Assembly: GCA_944389925.1 (NCBI GenBank)
Contig: CALXOD010000031.1
Location: forward strand, 1 to 46,817
Source: an uncultured Victivallaceae bacterium
Lineage (GTDB): Bacteria > Verrucomicrobiota > Lentisphaeria > Victivallales > Victivallaceae
Length of the DNA stretch: 46,817 bases
Reading direction: 5' to 3'
Made by a program: the position numbers and the translations under genes. Of this stretch, positions 15,364 to 23,128 are shown in pieces (positions within the stretch are counted from its first letter, which is position 1; every line of letters starts with the position of its first letter). The notes below the pieces were generated by a model. That model was given only the letters and a program-made list of their open reading frames with translations. It was not told the origin of the DNA and did no database searches.

Positions 15364-16638
15364 ATGCAATATGATTTTTTCCCAGACAGCCGTTTCCAAT
15401 GCCGTTGCTGTGAATTTGGTTGCTGTTCCCGCTTTGAAGTTTCGGTCACACCGGAAGAACGGGAGAAAATTGAAAAACTCGGACTTGTCGGCGTACCACC
15501 GTGGGAACAGTGTTTTTTACCAGGGCGGGAACGAGATTTTATTTTGGCCAAAGATCCCGGCAGCGGGCGCTGTGTCTTCAGCGACGGCAATCGCTGTCGG
15601 ATCCATGCCGGATTTGGCTATCAGGCTAAGCCATTGAGTTGCAGAGTATTCCCGCTTCATATCCAGCATTGGCAGGATGGGCATGTTTCCGTGGAATACC
15701 GCTATATCTGTCCTGCTGTCGGCGGCGAGGCGGGAAAAACTCTGGCGGAAAACCGTGCTGCGGTAGAACGCCTCGCCAGGGAAATGGAAACGCGCCGTCC
15801 TGCCGATAAAACCACTTATTCTCCGGAAAATCCTGCTGGCTTGAGGGCCATCCGACAGGTACACGCCGCCTTTTCCGGCATCCTGCATGATCGAAAATTG
15901 CCATTTCGTCTGCGGTGTTACGCCGTACAGAGAATTCTGGATTTTCATCGCCGGAAAGCATTGCGCCCGGCCATTGCCGCAGCCGATGCGTCTTTTTCTG
16001 CGGACGCTACGGCTTTCGTTTCCAAAGCCCGGGAGGAGCTGATCCGCGAATTGAATGCCGGTCGGGTGGATGCTTTGACCCGGACGAATTTTCGTAATAT
16101 CCTCTGCGGATATCTGCGGGACGACGACCCGAAAACAGCGCACGGAATTCGTTTCCGTCTGGAACGAACGCTACGACAGTTTCTGATCGTAACCGGGCCG
16201 GGGCTGCTCAGCGATCTCAATCCGGAAGCTCCGCACGCCCCCGGGGGACTTTTCCCGCCGCGGGAGAAGAACTGGCCCGGTGCCGAAATGGAAGCCTGGC
16301 GGGTTTTTGAAAACTATTTTTTCGGGAAACTGGATTCCATGCATTTCTGTGGCGGGATGGTACATGGATATACATATGAGGAGGGGATGCGGCATTTACT
16401 GCTGCTGCCGACTGTGGCATTTGCTCTGGCCAGTGCCTGGGCGTGGCACGATCAGAGACGGGAAACAGGAGCAGAGGATATGCTGAAAACCGTTCGATTG
16501 CTGGATTTCACCTTTGCCCGGTCGCCGTTCTTTCGACTGCGCCCGGCCCGGCGCTGGATCCGACAACTTTCCAGTCCGGAATCTTATGCTGGTTTGCTGC
16601 GGGCCACACTGCCATTGGATCCGTCCGCCGAAGGGTAA
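15364..16638 (+). CDS. YkgJ-type cysteine-cluster protein with a long C-terminal extension
   Basis: A 424-residue protein. The first 130 residues carry the YkgJ/UPF0153 Cys-cluster pattern: FQCRCCEFGCCSRFEVSVTP (Cys13/15/16/20/21), then CVFSDGNRCRIH and KPLSCRVFPL, and a later YICPA. This pattern is thought to bind zinc or an Fe-S cluster; the biochemical role is unknown. Most members are about 100-250 residues. Here almost 300 further residues of helical, Arg-rich sequence follow, with no motif that I recognise. There is no signal peptide, so it is cytoplasmic. It begins 31 bp after the SurA-like gene and ends 6 bp before the metallopeptidase gene. Confidence 0.75.
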   Translation: MQYDFFPDSRFQCRCCEFGCCSRFEVSVTPEEREKIEKLGLVGVPPWEQCFLPGRERDFILAKDPGSGRCVFSDGNRCRIHAGFGYQAKPLSCRVFPLHIQHWQDGHVSVEYRYICPAVGGEAGKTLAENRAAVERLAREMETRRPADKTTYSPENPAGLRAIRQVHAAFSGILHDRKLPFRLRCYAVQRILDFHRRKALRPAIAAADASFSADATAFVSKAREELIRELNAGRVDALTRTNFRNILCGYLRDDDPKTAHGIRFRLERTLRQFLIVTGPGLLSDLNPEAPHAPGGLFPPREKNWPGAEMEAWRVFENYFFGKLDSMHFCGGMVHGYTYEEGMRHLLLLPTVAFALASAWAWHDQRRETGAEDMLKTVRLLDFTFARSPFFRLRPARRWIRQLSSPESYAGLLRATLPLDPSAEG

Positions 16639-16644
16639 CATGTC

Positions 16645-18177
16645 ATGAAATATCAATTTTTCTTCGCATTGTTCTGTCTGGTGGCGTGCCTGTTCTCTGC
16701 TGTGACGGTTTACGGAGGACCACCCTCCCTGCGCCTGGGCAAAGCGGTCGCTATTCCGGAACTGGGCATTAAGTTTCGGGCGTTCGACGATTGTCAGGCC
16801 CGGCCGCTGCCGACGCTGAATCGTCTGTATCGGAACGGTCGGGAATGGGTACTGCCGCATGAATGGTGGATTCACGATCAACATGTTGGCGTATGGGGAT
16901 CCGAACTCGGAGAGATCATTGCTGCAAAAGTAGATCGTTCCGCTCCAAAAGACCGAAAAAAGATAACTCCCATCGAAGATTGCGAGAAAATCAAGCGAGT
17001 GAACGGGGTGTGAAAAGAGGCAGATCTGCGGAACTGGGTAGAACATTTTACTGGATGCCGGGTAACGCAAGTCACGCCGGATCCTCGTATGATGACCGAC
17101 CGAAAGATCATTCGGTTTGATCTGCTTCATCCCTCCGGGCAGGATTTAACCGCAGGATATTTTGTCATGTCCACCCGGGAGCCGGGACGTCACATTTTTC
17201 TTTTCTATCGACTGCACCCTATGCTGGAAGTCGACAAAGCCATGCGCACGGTTCTTAAGTCCGTGGACTCTCTGGAATTTCAATTCCTTGCCGCCCCCCT
17301 GCAAACCCGACAGTCCGACAAAGCATATCGGGCCAGCAACACCCGTTCTCCAGCCGGCAAAAGCAATTATACTCCGGAATACCTGAGCAGTCGCCAGCAG
17401 GTAATCGACAATATCCGTAACTATCGCGACTGGTTTTATCTGGAAACGGAACATTTCATTATCGTATCCAACATCCGTAGCCGTCGCAGCCTTAAAACAC
17501 TCGCTGAAACCATTGAAAAGAGTCGTTCCGCCTACAGTGCCTATTTTCCACTCAGACTGCCGATCCGGGCGGTAAGTACGGTCCGTCTGTTCCAGGAACG
17601 CCGGGATTACCTTCATTACGTCGGGACCGCGGGAGAACACACGATCGGCATGTGGATGCCGTTGAAGCGGGAACTGGCAGTATCGCCGCTCGATTTTCTA
17701 AGCCGAGGAGACAAACGGGAGATGATGGCAGGAACCCTGACTCACGAGGGGTTCCACCAGTATATTCATTTTGCCATCGGCGAGGTGGAGAACGCTCCCT
17801 GGTTCAACGAAGGGACTGCCGAGTACTTTGAAGGCCTTGACGTCGGAAATAGTCGATTCGAAGTAAAAGCCGTAGAGGGACGCCTGGAAGCCGTCCGGCG
17901 ACTGTTGAAACGGGGACGGCCGGACTTCGCCGCGCTTTTCCGCATGACACTACCGGAATTTTACGATGGTAATGTAGAAGAGCATTATGTACTTGCGGGA
18001 GCGCTGATGTATTACCTCTTCAAGGGCGCCGCAGTAACGGACAAGGCGGAATACACGAAGGTGCCGGAACGCTTTTACCAGGAAATCATCGAATCCGGCG
18101 ACTGGCGGAAAGCTACAGAAAATGCCTGGAAAGGAATCGACCTGCAGCAATTTACCGAGGACTTCATCACCTTCTAG
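16645..18177 (+). pseudogene. Secreted zinc metallopeptidase (HExxH, DUF1570-like) interrupted by an in-frame TGA
   Basis: ATG 16645 opens a signal-peptide protein (FFFALFCLVACLFSAV) that reads 122 codons and meets TGA at 17011-17013. The same frame then runs on without another stop to 18177. The bases after the TGA read as clear protein (KEADLRNWVEHFTG) before the next ATG at 17089, so this is one gene of 511 codons with codon 123 changed to stop. The catalytic part is intact: HEGFH (His367, Glu368, His371) and, 18 residues on, WFNEGTAEYFEG with Glu389 as probable third zinc ligand, as in gluzincin-type DUF1570 proteins. The part from 17089 could be made alone but would lack the signal peptide. 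A recent nonsense mutation or a sequencing error is most likely. Confidence 0.75.
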
Positions 18178-18235
18178 TCAGACGACTCCGGCCATGGACG
18201 GGCGGAAGCCTACAATCCGGTAGCGCCTTGATCGC

Positions 18236-19171
18236 TCACCCCCGGGTTCGGGGATCAAGCCGGTCCCGCAGCCAATCCCCCAACACATTCAGGGCCAGTA
18301 CGAGAAGGAACATGAATCCGGTCGCAGCAGCGACTTCCCACCAGATACCGCGCCATAGCCGATCCTGTCCGTCAGCGATCATGACGCCCCAGCTCGGCGC
18401 ACTCTGCACCCCGACCCCGAGGTAGCTGACGATGACTTCACTCATGATGGCGGAGGCAAATGTCAGGGTAAAGTAGATGATGACCAGATGGAACACGTTC
18501 GGTAGAAGGTGCCGAAACATGATCACGAGCGGGCGCTGTCCGGCAACCCTGGCGGCAGCGATGTAAGGCAAATTCTTTAATTTCATCGTCTCCGCTCGAA
18601 CCACTCGGCAGAGCGTGACCCAGCCGGTAAGTCCGATTGCCAGATAAATGGCCAACATGCCCGGCTCCGCGCGAAGCACGTTCCCGCAGAATTCCACCAG
18701 TCCGGCTACCGGCCCCGACATGAAATTGCGGTTCACCAGCAACGCGAAAGCCAGAATAAACAGCAGCGTCGGCATGGCGGCAAACGTGCTGTACAACCAG
18801 ACGACCGCATCATCCAGCCGTCCACCGTAGAAGCCGGCAATCAATCCCAGCACTGTACCAATCACAGCAGCGATCACGCCTGCGATCAACCCGACTTTTA
18901 CCGCGGTGGCACTCCCGGCGACGGCGCGCCAGAATACATCGCGTCCCTGGTAATCCGTTCCCATCCAATGCTCAGGGGAGGGGGGGAGATAGCGGTTTTC
19001 CAGTTCTCCTACGGCATAGATCGGAAGACGATTATGAGCATCGCACCAGCCTTCATAAATTTCCGTTCCCAGAGCCGTCAATACAAACAACAGAACCGTC
19101 GTCAGAGCGAATACCGCCGCCCAGTCGCCACGGAACCATTGGTGCATCGTCTTTCGGAACTGCCACCACAT
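18236..19171 (-). CDS. OppC/DppC-type ABC transporter permease
   Basis: A 311-residue inner-membrane permease with about six transmembrane helices. The N-terminal OppC_N segment is present and HWMGTDYQGRDVFWRAVAG matches the conserved G-T-D-x-x-G-R-D entry loop. The coupling (EAA-like) loop reads AARVAGQRPLVIMFRHLLPN and contacts an ATPase. Such permeases import peptides, nickel or oligosaccharides. No OppA, OppB or ATPase gene lies next to it: it follows mnmG by 3 bp on the same strand and converges with the metallopeptidase gene. It is therefore an orphan whose partners must be encoded elsewhere, or it is left over from a broken cluster. Confidence 0.88.
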   Translation of the reverse strand: MWWQFRKTMHQWFRGDWAAVFALTTVLLFVLTALGTEIYEGWCDAHNRLPIYAVGELENRYLPPSPEHWMGTDYQGRDVFWRAVAGSATAVKVGLIAGVIAAVIGTVLGLIAGFYGGRLDDAVVWLYSTFAAMPTLLFILAFALLVNRNFMSGPVAGLVEFCGNVLRAEPGMLAIYLAIGLTGWVTLCRVVRAETMKLKNLPYIAAARVAGQRPLVIMFRHLLPNVFHLVIIYFTLTFASAIMSEVIVSYLGVGVQSAPSWGVMIADGQDRLWRGIWWEVAAATGFMFLLVLALNVLGDWLRDRLDPRTRG

Positions 19172-19174
19172 AAA

Positions 19175-21055
19175 TTACCCCTGTCCGGCCTGATCCCGTT
19201 TTCTGGTCAGATGTACCTGAAGCAAAGCGATTTCCGCAGGAGTAACCCCGTCAATTCTGGCCGCCTGGGCCAAGGTGCTCGGACGAACTTTTTCCAATTT
19301 GATCCGAGCTTCATTGCGCAATGCATGAATAGGACTGTAATCAAAATCCGCCGGGATTTTCCAATCCTCCAGTTGATGCAACCGTCCGATGGAAGCCGCC
19401 TCACGCTGCAGATAGCCATCGTAATGTGCTTCTATCAGCAATTCATGCCAGACGCGACGTCCGGTTACCGTATCCGGCAGCGGGAGCAGCAGGTCGGCGG
19501 CGAAGGGCAGGGGGGCCGTTTCCGGAGAGGAGGAGTCCAGCAGTTCCGCATGACCTTTCAGCAATTCAAACAAGGTTTTTCCGCCGCTGCGAACCTGACG
19601 GCAGTGCTCCAGCATCCGCTCAAGCAAATCCCGATACTCGCAAAAATCCCGATATTGCGGCTCCGGTAACAGTCCATGATCATGGGCCCAGTCACACAAG
19701 CGCAGATCCGCATTGTCCTGCCGCAGATGCAGCCGACATTCCGCCCGGCTGGTGAAAAGCCGATACGGCTCTACAATATCTTTTGTCACCAGGTCATCGA
19801 TCATTACCCCGATGTAGCTGAGATCCCGCGCCAGTTCCACCGGCTCAAGTCCGGCGGCATAACGCGCTGCGTTGAGTCCGGCAACCAGCCCCTGGCCCGC
19901 CGCCTCTTCGTACCCGCTGGTGCCGTTGATCTGGCCGGCGGTGAAAAGATTCGGATGCGCCTTCTGCGCCAGCGTCCGGTGCAGCTGATCCGGGAAAATA
20001 AAATCATATTCGATGGCATAGGCATACCGGGAAATGACCGCCTGTCCCATTCCGGGAATCGTTGCAATCATTCGGCGTTGCACTTCCGGCGGCAAACTGG
20101 TGGAAATGCCATTAATGTAATACTCTCCGGTCTGTGCACCCTCCGGTTCCAGATACAGCAGATGCCGGGGATGGTGGGAGAAACGCACTACCTTGTCTTC
20201 GAAAGAAGGACAGTATCGGGCACCAATTCCTTCGATTTTTCCCTGATACAGCGGCGCCTGATCGAGGTTTTCCCTCACTACTGCCGCGGTTTCTTCGGTG
20301 GAGTACACGCAATAACATGGCAAATTACGCCGGGCGGCAGCAGGCAGGGCAGGGCGCAAGGCCGGATCAACGAAGGAGAACTCCTGTTCCACCGTTTCCG
20401 CCGGTTGGGTTTTCATGACGGAAAAATCAATGGTTTTCTCCAGAATCCGGGGAGGGGTACCGGTTTTCAGTCTACCGAGCCGCAACCTCAGCTGTTCCCG
20501 CAATGCCTGTGCAAGCAGCGTGGAGGCCGGATCTCCGGCACGTCCTCCGGGGAAATGACGCAGCCCGTAATGCAGTTTTCCAGAAAGAAACGTCCCGGTT
20601 GTCAACACCAGGGCACGCGCTTCGATTTTGTCTCCCAGCAGGGTCTCAATACCGGCAGGATGTCCCTGCTCATCCATCAGAAAAGCAACGGCTTCTCCCT
20701 GAAGAATATCCAGATTGGGAGTCTTCTCCAGCAAATATTTCATGGCTCGCTGGTAAATGACCTTATCACACTGAGAGCGGGGGGATTGCACCGCCGGCCC
20801 TTTCCCCCGGTTGAGCATGCGAAACTGGATCGCAGCAGCATCCGTTACGATGCCTTGGGCACCTCCCAGCGCGTCGATTTCACGAACGACCTGCCCCTTT
20901 CCCACGCCTCCGATGGCGGGATTACAGCTCATCTGAGCGATATGGTCCATATTAATGGTCAGCAGCAGAGTAGTGGCTCCAAGACGAGCTGCAGCGAAAG
21001 CAGCTTCGCACCCGGCATGCCCGGCGCCGACAACGATCACATCATACTTTTTCAC
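19175..21055 (-). CDS. mnmG: tRNA uridine-5-carboxymethylaminomethyl modification enzyme MnmG (GidA)
   Basis: A 626-residue FAD enzyme that, with MnmE, modifies the wobble uridine (U34) of several tRNAs. Motifs: FAD fold VVGAGHAGCEAA (8-19), MSCNPAIGGVGKGQVVREID (42-61), RTGRLKTGTPPR-type segment as LGRLKTGTPPRI, the Cys region ARYCPSFEDKV, NGISTSLPPEVQ, and a C-terminal helical tail with YDGYLQREA. The length is typical. Translation starts at GTG (21053-21055), which gives the family N-terminus MKKYDVIVVG. A promoter lies at 21102-21130. The orphan permease follows after 3 bp. Confidence 0.97.
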   Translation of the reverse strand: MKKYDVIVVGAGHAGCEAAFAAARLGATTLLLTINMDHIAQMSCNPAIGGVGKGQVVREIDALGGAQGIVTDAAAIQFRMLNRGKGPAVQSPRSQCDKVIYQRAMKYLLEKTPNLDILQGEAVAFLMDEQGHPAGIETLLGDKIEARALVLTTGTFLSGKLHYGLRHFPGGRAGDPASTLLAQALREQLRLRLGRLKTGTPPRILEKTIDFSVMKTQPAETVEQEFSFVDPALRPALPAAARRNLPCYCVYSTEETAAVVRENLDQAPLYQGKIEGIGARYCPSFEDKVVRFSHHPRHLLYLEPEGAQTGEYYINGISTSLPPEVQRRMIATIPGMGQAVISRYAYAIEYDFIFPDQLHRTLAQKAHPNLFTAGQINGTSGYEEAAGQGLVAGLNAARYAAGLEPVELARDLSYIGVMIDDLVTKDIVEPYRLFTSRAECRLHLRQDNADLRLCDWAHDHGLLPEPQYRDFCEYRDLLERMLEHCRQVRSGGKTLFELLKGHAELLDSSSPETAPLPFAADLLLPLPDTVTGRRVWHELLIEAHYDGYLQREAASIGRLHQLEDWKIPADFDYSPIHALRNEARIKLEKVRPSTLAQAARIDGVTPAEIALLQVHLTRKRDQAGQG

Positions 21056-21465
21056 CGTATTTCTTTTTTCTCCGGAATTTCAACAAAAAAAGCTGTCATA
21101 TAAAATAAATCCTTTTCTGGTTCTTCGCAAACTACTCCCGGATTTTCCTGCTGTTTTTTCCCGCTGAAAGCCGTCTTGCGGAAAGCGGAAATACAGGGTT
21201 CATGAACAGGAACTCTTAAAATATAAAATTATAAAAAGGTTATTTACAAGGAGTGTTTCTGCATTATATATCATATTCATTATAAAAATATTACCTTTTG
21301 TTGACAATCTGTTTTTTATAATACATTGTTTAACATAACATACATTATGCGACGTTATAAAACTTAAAAAATGATGCTTGATATCCCCTTGAAATATGCC
21401 AAAGAGATGATATTTTTGAATCATTACATATCCTGTTTTTCCGATAACCATCGAGGAGTTCCGGT
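21056..21465. other. AT-rich intergenic region between mnmG and the SIMPL gene
   Basis: It contains the mnmG promoter near its left end and an unusually AT-rich stretch at 21210-21440. No gene or RNA is recognised. TTGACA at 21301 and TATAAT at 21317 are only 10 bp apart, so they do not form one promoter. Confidence 0.5.
21102..21130 (-). promoter_or_regulatory. Probable mnmG promoter
   Basis: On the minus strand: TTGCGA (21130-21125), a 17-bp spacer and TATTTT (21107-21102), about 45 bp upstream of the GTG start. Confidence 0.5.
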
Positions 21466-22206
21466 ATGATGAATAAAACCCTGGGAAAAACCCTGACGAT
21501 ACTTGGCTGCGGTGTGTTTCTGGCCGGCGGTCTAGTGGGATCCGCCGCTATTCTCAGCAGATTCATGGTGAAGATTCAGAAAGAAAATACGATTTCCGTC
21601 AAAGGCGTTGCGGAGCGTCAGGTGATCGCGGACCTTGCGGCGTTCCGCTGTACTGTTTCTGTGAAATCCGAGAAACTTGCAGATGGTTATCGAAAGTTGA
21701 ATGCAGATTTTGAAAAATTGCTGGAACGGTTGCGTCTGGCCGGATTTTCCTCAGATGAGCTGGTGGACGATGCCATGAGCCATGTTACAATCAATAAGAT
21801 AGTTGACGGCAAGGATACCGGTGAATTCAGTCATTATCTTTTCTATCGCTCCATTCAGGTGCGTTCACGAAAAGTTTCAAAGATCCAGGAAGAAAGTCTG
21901 CGTCTCCATGCGCTGCTTACCGAAGGCATTGCCATTGAAGTCAGTTCGCCGAGTTACTTTATCACCAATCCGGAACAGTATAAACTTGATCTGATTACCG
22001 CCGCCACTGCCGCAGCAGTCAATCGGGCCAATACCATCGCCAGAGAATGCGGTGGCAAGGTCGGAAAACTGATTACCGCCCGGCAGGGGGTTATTCAGAT
22101 CACCCGCCCCGCCTCTAATGACACCAGCGATTACGGGGTCTATGATACGACCTCCCCCGATAAGGTGATCCGGATTGTGGTTTCTCTGGATGTGGAGATC
22201 ATTTGA
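21466..22206 (+). CDS. SIMPL-domain (DUF541) protein
   Basis: A 246-residue protein with one N-terminal membrane helix (about 8-32) and an extracytoplasmic SIMPL domain from about 40 to the end: ISVKGVAERQVIADLAAFRC, a middle helical hairpin (GYRKLNADFEKLLERLRLAG), YLFYRSIQVRS, and a C-terminal helix with TAATAAAVNRANTIARECGG followed by the closing VIRIVVSLDVEI. The family is widespread but poorly characterised; some members are linked to oxidative stress or signalling. GAGGAG lies 7 bp before the ATG. It stands alone, converging with the acetyltransferase gene 19 bp downstream. Confidence 0.85.
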   Translation: MMNKTLGKTLTILGCGVFLAGGLVGSAAILSRFMVKIQKENTISVKGVAERQVIADLAAFRCTVSVKSEKLADGYRKLNADFEKLLERLRLAGFSSDELVDDAMSHVTINKIVDGKDTGEFSHYLFYRSIQVRSRKVSKIQEESLRLHALLTEGIAIEVSSPSYFITNPEQYKLDLITAATAAAVNRANTIARECGGKVGKLITARQGVIQITRPASNDTSDYGVYDTTSPDKVIRIVVSLDVEII

Positions 22207-22225
22207 CCCCCCTTCCCTGTCTGTC

Positions 22226-22993
22226 TCAGCTGAAAACTTGCTCCGGCAGCCGGTCGTGCGTAAAAAGGAAGGGATCCTGATGCAGCAGTTTTGTAACCAG
22301 CTCGGACATCGGGGCGGCTTCCAGCAGAATACAATCGGCCTCTCCGAAGCGCCCCCGGGTGAGTATGCCCGCCCGATCGAAAACCGGCTCCATTTTTGCG
22401 TAAAAACGGGAATGATTGCCGACATGGCGGCGGGAAGGTACCGGAATCACCGTTCCGTCCGGAGCAATGACGCGTAACGCCTCGTGGTTTTCGGTCAACA
22501 TGCCCGGGACCCCGAAATGCTCTTCCACCCCGTGTAAAAAGGTATTGCAGCCAATACCGGTACCGAGAAAAAGAATCTTCGCCCTGCGATCGATCAGCCG
22601 CCCCCACGGGGATTGCCGGGCGCAGGGGGTGTCGAATCGTTCATGCCCGGCGGTAAACGCCGCGGCCCCTTCCCCGAAAGCTGCCACCGAATGCGTCGGA
22701 TGCCAGGAACGAACCACTCCGGGACGGTGCCGGAACATTTCCGTCAGAAGTCCGACAATCGAAAGCGTTTCCATTACTGAAAACACCGGATTTTCGGCAT
22801 TCAGCGAATAGGTCAGCGTCGGCAATACCAACAACCCCCCCTTCCCCGGGAAGGAGCACAGGGCATCCAGTACTGTTTCAGCGCCTCCTTCCGTTGGCCC
22901 GATTTTTTTCATGGAGGAATGCACCAGCAACGTATCGGACGATGTAATGCCAAGTGCTGCAAGATCGCGTTCCAGTGAGGCGCGGGTATTCAT
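22226..22993 (-). CDS. AAC(3)-family N-acetyltransferase
   Basis: The start is set at 22993 (MNTRASLERDLAALG), preceded by GGGAGAAATATTGT; the longer open frame upstream lies over the asnB start. The 255-residue product shows the Antibiotic_NAT family motifs: TLLVHSSMKKIG (21-32), LLVLPTLTYS (54-63), RSWHPTHSVAAFG (95-107), RQSPWGRLIDRRAKILFLG (126-144) and later ENHEALRV. Members use acetyl-CoA to acetylate the 3-amino group of 2-deoxystreptamine aminoglycosides, but many chromosomal members (YokD-like) act on other amines. Resistance should not be assumed. It is divergent from asnB. Confidence 0.87.
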   Translation of the reverse strand: MNTRASLERDLAALGITSSDTLLVHSSMKKIGPTEGGAETVLDALCSFPGKGGLLVLPTLTYSLNAENPVFSVMETLSIVGLLTEMFRHRPGVVRSWHPTHSVAAFGEGAAAFTAGHERFDTPCARQSPWGRLIDRRAKILFLGTGIGCNTFLHGVEEHFGVPGMLTENHEALRVIAPDGTVIPVPSRRHVGNHSRFYAKMEPVFDRAGILTRGRFGEADCILLEAAPMSELVTKLLHQDPFLFTHDRLPEQVFS

Positions 22994-23064
22994 ACAATAT
23001 TTCTCCCGGTTGATGTTTTTCTCATAAGATACCTGGAGAAAGAAGGTTTTCAAGCGGAGGCGCC

Positions 23065-23092
23065 TTGAAAAGACCGTTCGATGTGATATCTT
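23065..23092 (+). promoter_or_regulatory. Possible asnB promoter
   Basis: TTGAAA at 23065-23070, a 16-bp spacer and TATCTT at 23087-23092, about 36 bp before the asnB ATG. It lies in the 135-bp region between divergent genes. Confidence 0.4.
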
Positions 23093-23128
23093 GTACGAGT
23101 CAAAATATAGGGAAGGTTTTATTATTGC

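Noticed and set aside
17011-17013. TGA as a selenocysteine codon in the metallopeptidase
   Set aside because: It does not fall in a redox or Cys motif, and no convincing SECIS-like hairpin was seen directly after it.
19676-21103. A 475-codon open frame on the plus strand
   Set aside because: It is antisense to mnmG and has no family motif.
21301-21322. TTGACA and TATAAT as a promoter for the SIMPL gene
   Set aside because: The two boxes are 10 bp apart, far from the 16-18 bp needed; neither has a good partner at correct spacing.
21200-21451. An 83-codon frame on the minus strand in AT-rich sequence
   Set aside because: It has no ribosome binding site, family motif or codon pattern like the neighbours.
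22226-22993. Proven aminoglycoside resistance
   Set aside because: The family motifs are present, but many chromosomal AAC(3)-like proteins act on other amines; sequence alone does not show resistance.
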